DNA of 64,000 nt, taken from the NCBI GenBank assembly GCA_020543525.1, contig JAHYIO010000028.1:1054001-1118000 (forward strand). The letters run 5' to 3'. The notes below the pieces were generated by a model that was given only the letters and a program-made list of their open reading frames with translations, ran no database searches and was not told where the DNA came from. Every line of letters starts with the position of its first letter. Position 1 is the stretch's first letter. Shown here in pieces: positions 44,957 to 57,576 of the stretch. The translations under genes were made by a program, and so were the position numbers. This DNA comes from Coriolopsis trogii. Its lineage: Eukaryota; Basidiomycota; Agaricomycetes; Polyporales; Polyporaceae.

Positions 44957-47900
44957 TCAAATGTCCATTTTGTCCTCGTTCTCCCACCCCGGATTCTTCT
45001 GCAAGATGACGAACCCTTCCAGCACGTGTGCAAACGGAATGTACTCCTCCGTCGCCAGCTCCGCGCGCTCGGTTGTCCCCAGCCGGACGGGTGTCGAGTG
45101 CGTCTGGAAGCCGGAAATCGTTCTTGGCTTGCCAGCCTGGCCCACGACGTCCACCGCCTGTCCGACCCGGACGGTGACCGGGATGTTGTTCAGCTCTTCG
45201 TCGAGCGTCATGAGGAAGCGTGGGTACATGGCTGGTGTCAGGAAGTAAAGCATCCAGTGGTAGCGATCGAGGACGACTATGATCACAAGTGGTAAGCAGG
45301 CAGAAACTATGAACGGATGCAATTGAGACACTCACAACTCTTGGCGTCAGTGAATGCTGTCAAGGTAGCGAGGAGCCCTGCGACCGCTGTCCTGCTCATG
45401 ATTGACCGGTCTGAGAAGAAGGGGTTGATAGTAATCGTGCCCTTGCCCATATGCACCAAACCCTGGGCTATCCGGACCATGAAGAGGCAATCTGGCTCCT
45501 TATAGTAGTACCCGGCAAGCTGTCGCAGCATCTGTGCTAGTCGAGCGTTGTTCGACCCAGCGCCAATGAGACCCATGGCGAAGATGGCGTTTAGGGCAAC
45601 CTGCAAGTCGTTGTCGTGGCTGTACTTGGAAAGAGTGTCCATGATGGGTAGTTGAGGATTCGACGCGCTGACGAGACCGAGAGCAAGAGGGACAGCTTTC
45701 CGGATAGTAGGCTCGCCGTAGTGCATCTACACGCACATCAGCCAGGAGAATATAAGGCTTGCCAGAAACAACATACAAGGTGGTTGAATTGTCGTAGCGA
45801 CATCTCCGACCCGATCTCCTCACCCATAGCAACGAGTGCGATGCCAATGACCGCGAAAGCCTGGAAGGTATCGTCCTTGACGGGTTCCTCGGGTGCAGCA
45901 TCCTTGTCGTCCTTGTCTTCCTTCTTCTCTTTTGGTGTTTTGTCAATGTGCTCGTCACAGTAATGTAAGAGCTCTTGGACCTTCAGCACGTTACCCGTAC
46001 CAGCAAAAGAGCACATGTCGACAAGAACGACAGCCGTTTGCGAGATCTGGTGTTCGATAGCCTTAAGAGTAGCAATCGTGGCATCTGCGCCGTCCTGTAG
46101 ACCTATCAGAAAACATGATGTTAACAACAACGTATGATTCAACGTCTAGACATGATACGCACCGAGGTAGAGCAGTGCGAGACCAAGCACCATGTACCGC
46201 GCCCACTTCTCGTCCAGCTGCTTGTCGTCGCGTTCCATCAGCGTCTGGAGGATCGTACTCGCGATCTCACCATTCCCGCTCCCCACGAAGATGAAACCGA
46301 GGGCGAGCGATGCTAGCGACGCAATTTCCATCGACATGGTCTCATCCGCGACGAAGGGCAGAATAAGCGCCATGAGGTCTTCGCGCTGTGCGCCCGCATA
46401 AGCAAGACCGAGGCCTGTGATCGCCGAAGTCCTGAGCGACACAGACTTGTTCTCGACATACTCGGCAAGGAGCGCGATCGCAGCGTCAGCCTCTGTCCGC
46501 ACTCCACAGTTCAAGATACCGAAGGCCAGGAGGGCGCCAGCCTTGATATGTTCTTCGGACAGATAGGTGTACTTGTCGATCTGTGTGAGGCCGTCGTCTG
46601 TATCCCATAGCAAGCTAAGGCCAAGACTTGCAGCGGCGCTGTACATGCCGTGGTCTTTGTTCTTGTACACCCAACTGCTCCCCTCCTCGGCCTTCGCCAT
46701 CAGCTTGTCGTTACCAAAGCCAGCATTGACAAAAGCGTTGACAAAAGTACCAGCCAAGTTCGCCTTGGCGGAATCTACGTTCGCTGCTGTAGCCGTCCCT
46801 ATTAAGATCATCTATGTATCAGCACGTGTCTCGCACGGGATACAAAGCATACCCACGAGTGTTTTCCAGATGCGACTTGTAGACATCCTCCAGGCTCTTC
46901 GGTTCAAGCACGTTCAGCTCCTTCCCGAACTCCTTGAACTGTTCGCTCAAGCGCGTATTGCTCAAACATGCCACGATGTCGTCTGGTAGTTCAGAGTCTC
47001 CATCGTCCATGCCGTCTTCCGATGGGGCCTCCAACCACTCCTTGGGAACCTGCGCACGCGCCAATATAAAAGCAAGTTGCTTTTTCATGCTTGGGTTTGC
47101 AGGTGCGTGGAAGTCCTTGCGAATGAGGTCTGGGTCGCCGAGCCGTATCGACAGTGACAGTGCTTGAGGGAACTTGTGCTGCTTCGCGTAGATCTGATGT
47201 GCAGTACGGAGGAAGGAGATGTCGTCGGGAGGAGGAAGTAGGTTGACGCAGCTACAGAAAGACCGGTGAGCAACCCGACCCAGCATCTCATATACATATT
47301 GCTCACCGGATCATGTACTGGCATACACGCTCATATGTGTTTTCATCGACTATATCCACGAGTTTGTTGACGATTTCAAGCTCCTCCAGTAGATCAACAG
47401 CGTCTGGCTCGGCATTGTGTTGAAGAAGGAATGTCGCGCACTGCAATGCCAGTGCTCGGAGGTCATCCACAGTTCCGGGTACCTTATTCTCCTCCGTCAC
47501 TTTCTCAACGCCTTCCTCGTCAAATTCGCGCAAGCTATACTCTTCGCCGAGTTCTGCCGCTAAATGGCGCACATATTCGTGGCCCCACAAGCCGGGGTCA
47601 GACAGCGCAGTCGAAGGGCTTAATGAGGCGGAAAGCAGGCGGTATCGGAGGGTTCCTCGGGGTTGGGTGTCGGAGTATGTCATTGCAACAACGGAGAGGA
47701 TGTCTGCAAGGAGACTCTGCGTCGCGGATTAGTGGCGTACGCAAAGGGATCCGCAATTGAAGACACAAGGGTCTGGAACTCACCTTGTCATCGGAAGCGG
47801 GCCACGTCTCGTACAGAGCTTGAATATCAGAGTAAAGAGGATGGAGGAACTTAAGCGGCTTCGGGACAGAGGTCATAGACGATGTTGATGTCCGAATCAA

Positions 47901-48259
47901 GGTCCGCAAAGTCTCCAATGCAGGTCGGTACAATTGTGTGTTAGGTTCCTGGCATCAGCCACAGTCAATACGCGTACGCGTCTCGAGCATGTACATAGGT
48001 ATGTCCTCACCCGCAAACGCTCCACGAGCATCTCTAGCTCGGTTTTGAGCTGAAGGTCCTCTTCGGACTAGTAACATGGCATATGAGAGAGCATAGGTGA
48101 CAAGATTGTGCAGACACATACCAAATCCTCTCCTTCCTTCTCCTCATCCTTCTTCTTGGATGCCGCTCCGTTCACATCTTCCTGTGGTTTCTCCTCCGGC
48201 TTCTTCTTCTTGGGGTCTTCAGAGGGCACCGGAATCACAAACTTGGCAGGCTCAGGCAT
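44957..48259 (-). CDS. rpn1: 26S proteasome regulatory subunit Rpn1 (PSMD2)
   Basis: Largest non-ATPase base subunit of the 19S regulatory particle; it docks ubiquitin receptors and Ubp6. About nine exons on the minus strand from ATG at 48259 ([20 protein letters not shown], a basic N-terminus). Landmarks are [50 protein letters not shown] and [19 protein letters not shown]. The toroid of proteasome/cyclosome repeats follows: [48 protein letters not shown] and [19 protein letters not shown], then [36 protein letters not shown] and [17 protein letters not shown]-terminal domain ends [18 protein letters not shown] Lys/Asp insert ([11 protein letters not shown]) sits before the last repeats. It looks complete. 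Confidence 0.96.
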
Positions 48260-48639
48260 AGTGAAGGAGGTGGATGGAAGGTAAGATGTAGAACGGTGCA
48301 GACGGCGTTTGATGAACGAAGTGCTTAGAGGACGCGACGCGTCAGTGCACGCTTACTGACCCTAACCCAAGGGCCACGCGATTCTCAGTGTGCATGACCT
48401 TCCTAATTTGGCCTTCCACTAATTGTGGCTCGGCAAGAGCCGAGAATAAGACAATCGTGCGTTTCGTCGAGGATTGCACGACCGAAGATGGCCTGACCGA
48501 GCCGAGACGCGTTCTGCTCCTTATTACTTTCGACGACGACGACGTCTTGCTCGCCTTCTCCACCAATATCTCTGCTGCATCCGTTCGCAAGCTTGCATCA
48601 GACCGCGCCTTGTATTGACATATCTGATCTTGTATAACG
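48260..48639. promoter_or_regulatory. Divergent promoter region of rpn1 and the CBS-domain gene
   Basis: 380 bp upstream of both start codons. I looked for the yeast proteasome element GGTGGCAAA and did not find an exact copy. No clear TATA box. Confidence 0.45.
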
Positions 48640-49687
48640 ATGGCCGCTACCACTTCATCTCTCCCCGCGACGCAAGTCGACTTTGTGACTCGCCTCCCAG
48701 CGGACAAGTACCGAGGAGCAGTGGTCGAGGTAAGCACCGGTGCTTCCGCATCTCAGCCTGATGCGTCCAACTAACCTGCGCTCGTACCATGACCTCGGTC
48801 GCAAAAACTCGGATGAAATTACAACAATCGACATACTTAGGACCTTCAATTGCCCCCGGCCTTCGCGCTCCCGTCGGATGAGGCCATCTCACGCGCGATA
48901 GAGATGGCCTACGAGCGCGACTTCTCCCACATTCCGTGAGTATCATTCTCTAGCTCCTATCTCCGTCCCGTCCGTTGTATCGCACTCCGTGCGGACTCCC
49001 TGATCATCCCCGGTTCTCGGGCCTCAGGCTCTACTGTGAAAGCGCAACTCTCTTGCGCAGAAGAGCCTTGAAGCGACATGCTTCGCTGTTTTTATGCACA
49101 GTGAATGAGCGGGACGAATGCTAACCCCGCTCCTTCTTCCTTTCCCCCGGCCTTCTGGACTCGATCGGCAGGGTGCTTGACCGGAAACGGAAGCTGCTGG
49201 GCTACATTGACGTCGCAGCTCTCAAGGCGCAGTGGGAAGCAGGCGACGCGAACCCTGTGAGTCCTTCCTCCACTTCCGAAACAAGACGCGACATTATGCT
49301 CAACCCGGACGCCTCTTCCCGTCCGCCACATTCCTCCATTGTTCTCCTCCCACCTCTGTCCAACTCATTCCAATGCCATACGTCCGAATATCTCGCGCCC
49401 TCACGAAAGGACGATAAAGTCGACAAGTACATGACAAAGTTCAAGCGGACAGCCGCGACACCATACACGATCATCACGCCCTCGACGCCCCTCGCCGAGC
49501 TCGAGGACTTTCTCAAGCGCAACATCTTCGCTATTGTCACCGACTGGGACCGGAAGTTCGTCCTCGGCGTCGTCACATCACACGATCTGGAGGTGCGTTC
49601 TAGCCCCTTCCCTCCTCTGCTCCTCCGCGGCCTAGTACTGACTAGTCACGTTCCGACCAGAATTTCGTCTCCCGTCGTGGGTTCTGA
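48640..49687 (+). CDS. CBS-domain protein (small, two CBS motifs)
   Basis: Five exons: 48640-48729, 48841-48935, 49172-49256, 49410-49592 and 49661-49687 (480 nt, 159 aa). The first CBS motif is at residues about 30-75 (FALPSDEAISRAIEMAYERD, then IPVLDRKRKLLGYIDVAAL). The second is at residues about 93-150 (VDKYMTKFKR, YTIITPSTPLAELEDFL, FAIVTDWDRKFVLGVVTSHD). It ends NFVSRRGF. The pair would fold into one Bateman module that may bind adenine nucleotides. A small fungal protein of this type is widely conserved; the role is not known to me. Confidence 0.88.
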
Positions 49688-50457
49688 GACACACACGATA
49701 GTTTTCGCACCGGTTCCCGCTCATGCCCACGTCCGTTTCTAGTTTGTAGCATTGCCATCTTGCTCTCTATCCGCACGTAGTCAGTAATCAGCAGTAGGCC
49801 TCTACCCCCCAGCATTCCCATCGCATGGAAGGTACCATGTACCATATCTAATTACCATGGCTTCAACACGCCTCCGCCTCTTCCTCCAGAGTGTTCAGCC
49901 AGTGACTGATGACAGTAGGTACGAGGATAAACCCTCGCATGCGCTGCAAGGAACAACTCATCTAGGAGGAGGAAGCTTCAAGAGAGTGGAATTCCAGAAC
50001 AGACGAGATCCACTATGGGTACACGTAGAGTACACGAGCAAGACACAAATCAGACAAAGAGAGTAGGAGGGAGGGACTTCTGGGAAGAGACGACACGCAG
50101 CGCCTCAGTAACGTCGAGAGGACACAAACGACCGTGCAAGATGGGATATACTGCAGTCACATCAAGGCAGATTCGGAGGAGGGGACAGTCAGTCCGACCG
50201 GTCGGAGGGGTAGCAGGCAGTGGAGGGATGGGAGACGCGGACGGAAAGGAGGTGATTAAGCGGTGGCAGAAACAGCGTAAACAGCGTGTGTGAGGGGATA
50301 GAAACACATTACTCATACATAGGGTATAGCACAGACAGCCACAGGCCCTAGGATGGTCAGCAGTACTTTAGAGAGATTCGGACTCGAAGAGGCAAGAAGA
50401 AACCAAAGCAGAGAAGAGGACCAAACGGCATGGGGACCGACGCCACGGACTAGACTA
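49688..50457. other. Convergent intergenic region
   Basis: 770 bp between the CBS-domain gene and the GPCR-like gene. A minus-strand frame ending at 50313 is the out-of-frame continuation of the GPCR-like gene's long cytoplasmic loop exon, not a separate gene. Purine-rich plus strand. Nothing else seen. Confidence 0.5.
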
Positions 50458-52460
50458 TTAGCATAAAGGTCTGCGTGGTCGCCAGACGCGCCGCCACGGC
50501 AGCACGCCAAACACAACCGGGGACGCCCATGCTGCGAGCACGAGCGCGACGTGCTGCGTGCCGAACGGCGATGGCGGCTGGTGCTGGGCGAACATGTCCA
50601 CGAGGGAGGTGATGGTGGCGAGTATCTGCGTAGCAGACGAGAAGAGCTGGAAGAACAATATTCGCCAGACAAGCTGCGTAAGATTGGGTATTGGGGGTTC
50701 CGTGAGGCCAGCGTCGTATGTCGAGGCTGTGGTCGGGAACATTGTAGCAGACGCGCGTATGAGTAGGATGTCCAGAATGCTGACGGCGAGCATGGAGACG
50801 ACTCACGATTGACAGGAGACGACCTCCTCGCTTCTTCGTCAAATACTTCTCTGAGCGGGGACCGGGCAAACTCAAGTTCGGACTTCGCGGTTGAGCCCGT
50901 GTCGCCCGAGCTACGGACCCACCGCAGCTCCCCACTCACAGCGTCGTAATTCTCGTCATCGTCGTGATTGGTCTCATGTTGGCGTGCCTGCGCGTGCGCG
51001 TTCGCTTTCTCTAGGTTGCTCAGGTACGCTTTCTCGTCCTTGAGCCACGGAGCAGCTTCGTACATCCGGTCCGAGACGTTCGAGGAGATAGACACCATGG
51101 TGGTATTCGGACCACCTTGGCGACTCTCGTCTACGGGCATGGCGAACACGAGCGGCGATGGCGTATGCCGGGCGTGGCTGCTTTCTGAAGATTCGCGGAG
51201 AGGGTCGGAGGAGGTCCGTGCTGGGGATGGGGGCCTCCATTGAAAAGGAAGATGGTATCGCATACCGGGCTTGATGACCCCAGGACTGACTGGTGCTCGG
51301 CCTGCCGTACGGGCACGGCCGGAAGATAGGGAGTCTGGGGGAGTGGGGATTGTCTCAGCGACGACGATCGTTCCCGATGGAGTCACGCTGCGTTGGTCCG
51401 CACTGTTGCCAGTAGCGGTCGTGGAGAGTGGGGGCATGGGATTGTTGCGGTCGACTGGGGAGTCAAAGCTCTTCGCCTCCTGCCACCCCTCGTTATTAAG
51501 TCGGTATTTCGACTGACGTCGAAGTGGGACGGGTGTAAAGTGGTCATTGGTGCGTGCGAATGAGCGACTGATTCGGGGCGAGTGAGTGTAGAACTGGAAG
51601 GCTGCTGTGCATGTCAGAAAGAATGACGGGAGAGCGAGGAGCAGCGGGAGCCCAGAATAACTTAGCAGACGGATCCTGTGGTGGCACGGGTGGTTAGTAC
51701 GCGATGGCGTTTAAGTTCATCACTGTTCATACCAAACCGGATCCGTCGCGTCGCAGTTCATTCCATCGGCAGGTTTGAGAGCATCGAATTTGAGCGCGAG
51801 GCCGAGGTACACGGCAAATGAAGCGGCCGGAAAGAACACCACGAGAAGGTACGTAGGGTTCCAACGGAGATGGCTTCGACTGAATGGGTGTGAGACCGGT
51901 GGTACCTGACATCGCGAAGATTTGGGATGGCTAAACTTACATGTACGCCGGGCTGGCCGGGACCCCTCCCGCCGGTCGTAAGATGGCGAAGGACGTTGCA
52001 ATGGACATGCAAGTGGTGATAACTGTCATGAACGACCACGACAAGCCCTGGAGAGCGGGTTGCGCTTATGGCCTCAAGATGTCAATCGTGGATCGGAACA
52101 CTACACCGCCATGTGGGGAACTAGGATGATGATACTCACCTACGCAGAACGAGTGCGGCATTGCAAGCGGATCCATCCTCCATATCATGCCTTGCAATCA
52201 TCGCTCTTTCATTGCTCCTCGGCACTCGGGATGCAGAGCACTCACCGAGACAAAACAGGCCCTGCAGGACGAAGTTTGTGAGGGTGTACAGGATGGGGAT
52301 GAGATAGCCATCTAGGGCTTGCGCGAAGGCGGGAAGTGCGACGATGCTGCTCAGAAATCCTGGGGCCGAGGGTCAGAAGAAGACTGGGAAGATCTGGAGA
52401 TGGCTACGGACCTAGGAGGGAGAGGGAAAACCATGCAACTTTAATCCCGAAAGCCAGCAT
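50458..52460 (-). CDS. Orphan GPCR-like seven-transmembrane protein
   Basis: Minus-strand gene, start MLAFGIKVAWFSLSLL at 52460. Exons in order give FLSSIVALPAFAQAL (helix 1), LIPILYTLTNFVLQGLF (helix 2), WRMDPLAMPHSFCVAQ leading to GLSWSFMTVITTCMSIATSF (helix 3), NPTYLLVVFFPAASFAVYLG (helix 4) and YSGLPLLLALPSFFLTCTAA (helix 5). A cytoplasmic loop of about 230 residues, rich in Ser/Pro, follows, then LVWRILFFQLFSSATQILAT (helix 6) and HVALVLAAWASPVVFGVLPW (helix 7) with a short Arg-rich tail. A very long third inner loop between helices 5 and 6 is typical of fungal GPCRs. I do not recognise the class (not Ste2/Ste3). The last splice (near 50810, GTCGTC donor) is the only one I find that keeps the frame. 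Confidence 0.75.
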
Positions 52461-54262
52461 GCCCTTGAAGCATGAGGCCGGGGGAGACGGCTATGTGGTG
52501 GCCAAACCGTCAGGGCGAGATGGAGGATGGAGAGAGAGAAGGGGAGAGAGACATGCGTGCCGCAGGCGGAGGATGTGAGAAAGATGATATGGCAGGCAGA
52601 AGCTGGCTGGTGCGCTGCTGCTTCCTCTCCTGACTTCGCTCGCCCGACTCGGACGCGCTCATCAGCCCATCAACGCGCGCTCCCCCCATAGGCGCCGGCC
52701 CTAGATCGTATCTCCGATTCGTTCTCTAAAGCCGCCAACACCAGGTCCCGTCGGCATCTCACTCTCACACCCGCACTTTCTCCTTATTCTCCCCCATTTG
52801 AGGACGCTGGCCTAACGGTGCATCTGTCCATTCGCAGCCCTCTCAACCGCGCCCTCGTAGAGTCTGCTGCGAGGCAACGCCATCCCAAGTCTTGTTCGAA
52901 CAGAATCGACACTTACCGACAGGTTTCTCCGCCAACCCAGCGCCGGATACAGGACCCCGAAAGACCCGTATTAGAGACCGAAATGGCCTTGTGCCTGCAG
53001 AAATTGCCCGTCAAAGCCTCCGGACCAGCCTAAACGGGGCTAAAGCATCCGCTTTGACGACCGTAAGCGCATTTGGCATGGTTAATCTTGGATCACGCGT
53101 TGTCAGGGGTCCGCCTTGGCCCTTGGCCGCGCGACGCCTGCCGTCACCTGTCGTGTCGGGAACCAACATGTATCGACGTCGTGAACGATCCATATCAACA
53201 ACATCGCAACCTGAGTCTAAATGGCATACAGTCTGACCAAGCAGAGGCGAGCCCCATGTTCGAGTGGGCGAGGAGATTGGGAGGCGGGCGGAGTCTTTGC
53301 AGTGATTGTCGTATGAAAAGCTGGGAAGCTAGAATCAACCCGTGGCCGTCGTTATCGTCCGAACTGAACATTTGGCGAAGACGGTGCGTAAGTCATGAGA
53401 AGTCGAGTCTGGTCCCGGTATGCACATTCACTTTTGTCTCTCTGACTCTGGCCACCGCTTGAAATGTTTGTTGACCCAATTCTCCAGGTATTCAGTAAGT
53501 AAATAAAACCTTGGCAGCCGTTCCTCGGTATTTCCTCCCTGCCCGCAGAAGTTCTCTCGGATACATCATTTCCCTCGGATACGTAGCACGATTCGGTCCG
53601 AGTCGCGCAAAAGCGGAAGAAGTTGATGCGCACCGTGACCTAGAGCTCTCCCAGCTGCAGATGCTCCAAGGAGACCTGCAGCTTTCTCAAGACCAAGTGC
53701 ACTTGAAGAAGATATCTATGTAGGAATCGCAGTATCAGGTACGTTCTCTCCCCGTGTACTCGTGCGTGGGGCCCATAACAACGACGGCTTGTGGTGCCTC
53801 AGACATATTGCAAAATTCGCAGGACCTCGATAATTGACCTGGACGGAGCGACCAGCATTGTCAATAATCATGCCGTCCTTAGCAACCGGTTAGCAAGCAT
53901 CGGTGTGTTGATGTCACCACGACGGCTCACAGCAAGTACCGACGCCGCCTCCAGCTCGGTGGTCTTGGGTAGCTAACGGACACTACATATGTATATTGAA
54001 TATCGGGGGCTCTCTTGTGAATAGGTCTGTTCGCTCAAGGTAAATAGCTTCTGGCTTTCAATCTCGGGTATATACTCACGTACTGTTATATTGTCCACCG
54101 CTCGACGAATCTCCTCCCCCCGCGCGTGCCTCGGATTCGTTGCGCATAAGTACTGACAGCTGACCAAAAATTGACTCCATTGCGCCATCCGCCCAGGTAT
54201 GGTTAACTATCTAGCAAAGGAAATCCTTGATCAAAGTCGATTACGGCTCCGAAGCCTTCCTT
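52461..54262. other. Gene-poor stretch between GPCR-like gene and tep1
   Basis: 1.8 kb. Contains the promoter side of the minus-strand GPCR-like gene and the 3' flank of tep1. Open frames up to 130 codons (53073-53462, plus) have no recognisable motif. No gene supported. Confidence 0.45.
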
Positions 54263-57025
54263 CTAATCGTCGGCAGCTTGTCTGGTCTCGGCTATCTCTC
54301 TGGCCTCCGTCGAGGTGACTGCCGGCAACACCACGCCCGCAGGCTCGCCCATGCCCTCCCCCATCTCTGCGCTGCTCACCCGTTCCGGAGGGCTGACGAT
54401 ATCTGCCGCCTCCGAGCACCATTCCATCGACACGTCCACATCAACGAGGTTCGCTCCAATCCCGACCGGGAAGTCGAGCTCCTTACGCGTCAAATGGAGG
54501 GTAGCGCTATCTTGGGCCTGCCCTCTCGGATGGTGCATGTGGAAGGTAGGTATGAACCAGAACCAGCCCATGAAGACCTGCCCACGATTGTCGTAGCGGC
54601 GCAGTATCCATACAAATACGGTGGAAGCGCATTAGGAAGAGAAGGCCATTTTCAACCCACGGTCAGCGGTTGGGCACCGGCGGCATGCATATGGTACTCG
54701 CTCACCTGACCAAGATAGAGTTTCACGCGCACCTCTCGGTGAGCGTCGAGCACGACGCCACCATCAGTCTTCAACGTCTGGGTGACGTCGTAGACGGATG
54801 TGTCCTCGCCCTCGACACCTGCGCTCGCGGTGCCCTCATTCCCCTGCGCCTGCTCGTCGGCTTCGATCTTCTTGCGGATGCTCTGCCATTTGTCCCCCGT
54901 TACAGGCCGCAGTACAAGGGTCTCAATCTTGTCTCCCTGTCAATCGCAGCATGAAGATGCCCCCCAACGTCAAGCCATGGACCCTTCAAGCTGGCTAGAA
55001 CAGACTTACCTCCTCGGACGTCTCCTTGTGGATATCGTCGTCTCGCAAAGTGCTCATCCGCGCAAAACTCCGCACCATCTTCTTCCCATCCCACCGCCCA
55101 TCCTTGAACAAGTCCCCAATCGTCTCCCCGCCCATGTGCTCCGAGCCCTTGCGCCGCACACCCATCGCCCCGCTCTCATCCCTTGTATGCCGCTCCCAGC
55201 GCTCGAGCGTGTCCACAAACTCGTCGTCGTACCGTGCGAGCGACGCCCAGACCTGGCTCGCTGCCTTCGCCGACCTCACGTCGATCTTCTTCTTCGCCGC
55301 ATTGTCCAGCAGCGCGTTTGCCGCCCGCACGAGGTTTCCCTTCAGGCCCGACAGCTCGCGCATCCGCACCCTGATCTGCGTGAGGCGGACTTTGGGCGAC
55401 GGCCGCCGCGTCGCCGCCGCCGCAGGGTCCGCCATCGCCGCATCAACGCCCATGCCCATGGACCAGAAGTCGGGCGGCGCTTGGTGGGCGAGGATCAGCG
55501 ACCAATAGTACAGCCACCGCCGCTGGCTCGGGATGCTCACGCCCTGCTTCAGTTTTGCCGATGGGGACGAGGGGCGCTTCATTCGGCGGGACGTGTGCAG
55601 GTCAAGGACGTGGCTAAGGCTGTTCGTCGTGTCTTTCCGCGCAGAGGTTGTCTTAGGGCTGGTGTCTTCCGGCGCTGTGGCTGAAGCTTGGGCGCCGCTA
55701 TTGCCGTCGCTGCCGCCGTTCCCGTCTGTCAGTTCGAGCTTCACTGGGTCCTCCCCGGACTGCTCTGTGGCGCCAATGATCTCGGCGGCGTCACCGTCGA
55801 CGGGCATGGCGTCCATAACCTGCTCTGCTCGGGCTTTGGTCTTTTCTTTCTGCGTCAGACTCCGTTCGAGATGCGGCGCGCTCGGGGCGACGTCGAGCGT
55901 GAGCAGATAGGCGCAGGCCATTGTCCCGGATCTTCCCTTGCCAGCTGCGACGGCGAAGGGCTTGTATGAATATCCTCCCTAGAAGCTGGTTTGATGATGC
56001 GCGGTGCGCTCTGCTTACCTTTACAGTGGAGGACGGCCACACGGTCATGCGAATCATCAAGCCACAGACGTATCTCTCGGGCGACGAGAGGAAGGATCGC
56101 GAGCGGCGGCGCGCTAGGAGAGTGAGCTTGTCAGCTTGTCGATCAGTCAGGCCAATGTGAGGCAAAGGACATTATTGAATCTCAATTTGACTCCGTCCGA
56201 TGAGCTTTGCGAGCGGCAATGGCGTGCGTGCTACGACGCCACATTGACTGCAAAAGCCCATTCTGCATGGGACGCCACAATTCGACGGAGCGGCCTAGGC
56301 CACCACGTAGGCAGGGTGTCGTAGGCAGTTTGATAACCATTTACTGCTCGACGCGGAACTCTATGGCGGAGGATACGCGTTTCGAACACCAAGTTATCAC
56401 GAGGTCGAAGCTTGGCTACGACTCCATCTTAACATTGACGATCCTGGGTCATGCTGAGCTCCGCGCCCACGACCAGCACAATTGAGGGGACTCCACCTAG
56501 TGGTATATGTCCCTCTTCAGCGAACTAGAAGAGGCATGTGATGTCCATGCAATCCGTATGCCTGTATGCAAAGCTAGGACGCGCCTATCTCCGTCGCGAA
56601 AGGCGCGTTTGCGTGCATCAAGACAATTCTCAGAGACGTCGAAAACACTCACTGGTGATCTGGGAACGGATATCTGCTCACCCGGCCCTCGAAGAAGTCT
56701 GCAGAATAAGAGTTCTCCTTGACGGGGCAAAAGTTGAAGACCCAGTAGTTCTTCCCATGGTGGTGTTCGAGGAATTTCTTTGCATCTTCTCTACGATTTC
56801 GGTAGAAGCCTTCGATGCCGCTTGCCGGGTATCCCATGACGATCACGTTGTCTGTAATGTACGAGAGATCTGATACACAACGTATATTCCACGATTAGCC
56901 ACAGCCGTGTCATCGATCCCGGGTCACCGGAGGGACAGACTCTACCAACCCAGTTCAACATCGAGTTCGTTGTCTTTGTGCCTGGCCTTGTTGCCGGATA
57001 CTAGACGTCGTACGTAGTCAGCCAT
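54263..57025 (-). CDS. tep1: PTEN-family phosphoinositide 3-phosphatase (Tep1)
   Basis: Dephosphorylates the 3-position of phosphoinositides. Six exons: 56950-57025, 56653-56869, 56019-56113, 55010-55944, 54706-54936 and 54263-54577 (1869 nt, 622 aa). N-terminus MADYVRRLVSGNKARHKDNE with the basic PIP2-binding segment, then YITDNVIVMGYPASGIEGFY, FEGRVSRYPFPDHH and the signature loop HCKAGKGRSGTMACAYLL, where the catalytic Cys and Arg are intact. A low-complexity insert of about 90 residues (rich in Thr/Ser/Glu/Asp) precedes KQGVSIPSQRRWLYYWSLIL. The C2-like part includes VRLTQIRVRMRELSG, REVRVKLYLGQVFMGWFWF and LHLTRKELDFP. The third exon follows an unusually long 539-nt intron (56114-56652). 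Confidence 0.93.
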
Positions 57026-57576
57026 GATACCGCTTGGTATACGGAGATGGAAGAGCGAAGAGAGGGATGTGTGCACATACTCATTGAGTTTTGAGAGACT
57101 ATGAGGTCATCGGGGCAGCTGACCCCGTGCCCAACAGCCCCATTATGGGCGTCTACACCTGAGTTTATCGGCCCCGCGCGTTGAACTACGTGGACCGGAG
57201 GAAACCACTCACGAATTTGGGCAAAGGCGGTGATCACAGCAGGTCACAACATATCTCAGAGATACGTTCTACGGCGTCATGTACGCAAACAAGAGGACGC
57301 GTACGTCGCCGGGCCGACGGCAGCGCATCCGATATGCCACGGCTCCATGGTACTCGGAATCGCGAGGCGCGAGCGGGGATAGCCCTCAGTAACAGAGGAC
57401 ACTGACGCGGCGTCGATGGTCGTGTTTTGTCTGTGTTGATAATATCTTGTTCGAGTTGCACACATGGCCGCTGTGAGCTCAGGTACCACATATATAAAGC
57501 CTCGAGAACGGCTTCCCTTTCGTTGAACTTGAAGAACTCACCTTGACCGACCTCATACCAACAACCTCAAACTTTG
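57026..57576. promoter_or_regulatory. Divergent promoter region of tep1 and the monooxygenase
   Basis: 550 bp shared by two divergent genes. A TATA box lies on the monooxygenase side (57491-57498). The short frames seen here have no motifs. Confidence 0.5.
57491..57498 (+). promoter_or_regulatory. TATA box of the monooxygenase gene
   Basis: TATATAAA, 79 bp upstream of the ATG at 57577. It is the only strong TATA match in the divergent region and points toward the monooxygenase, which would fit an inducible catabolic gene. Confidence 0.55.

Noticed and set aside
53073..53462. A 129-codon plus-strand frame between the GPCR-like gene and tep1
   Set aside because: No motif, no similarity to known families, and stop-rich surroundings in the same frame.
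54800..55684. Plus-strand frame of 294 codons, rich in Arg/Leu/His
   Set aside because: It is antisense to the large fourth exon of tep1; no domain is recognisable.
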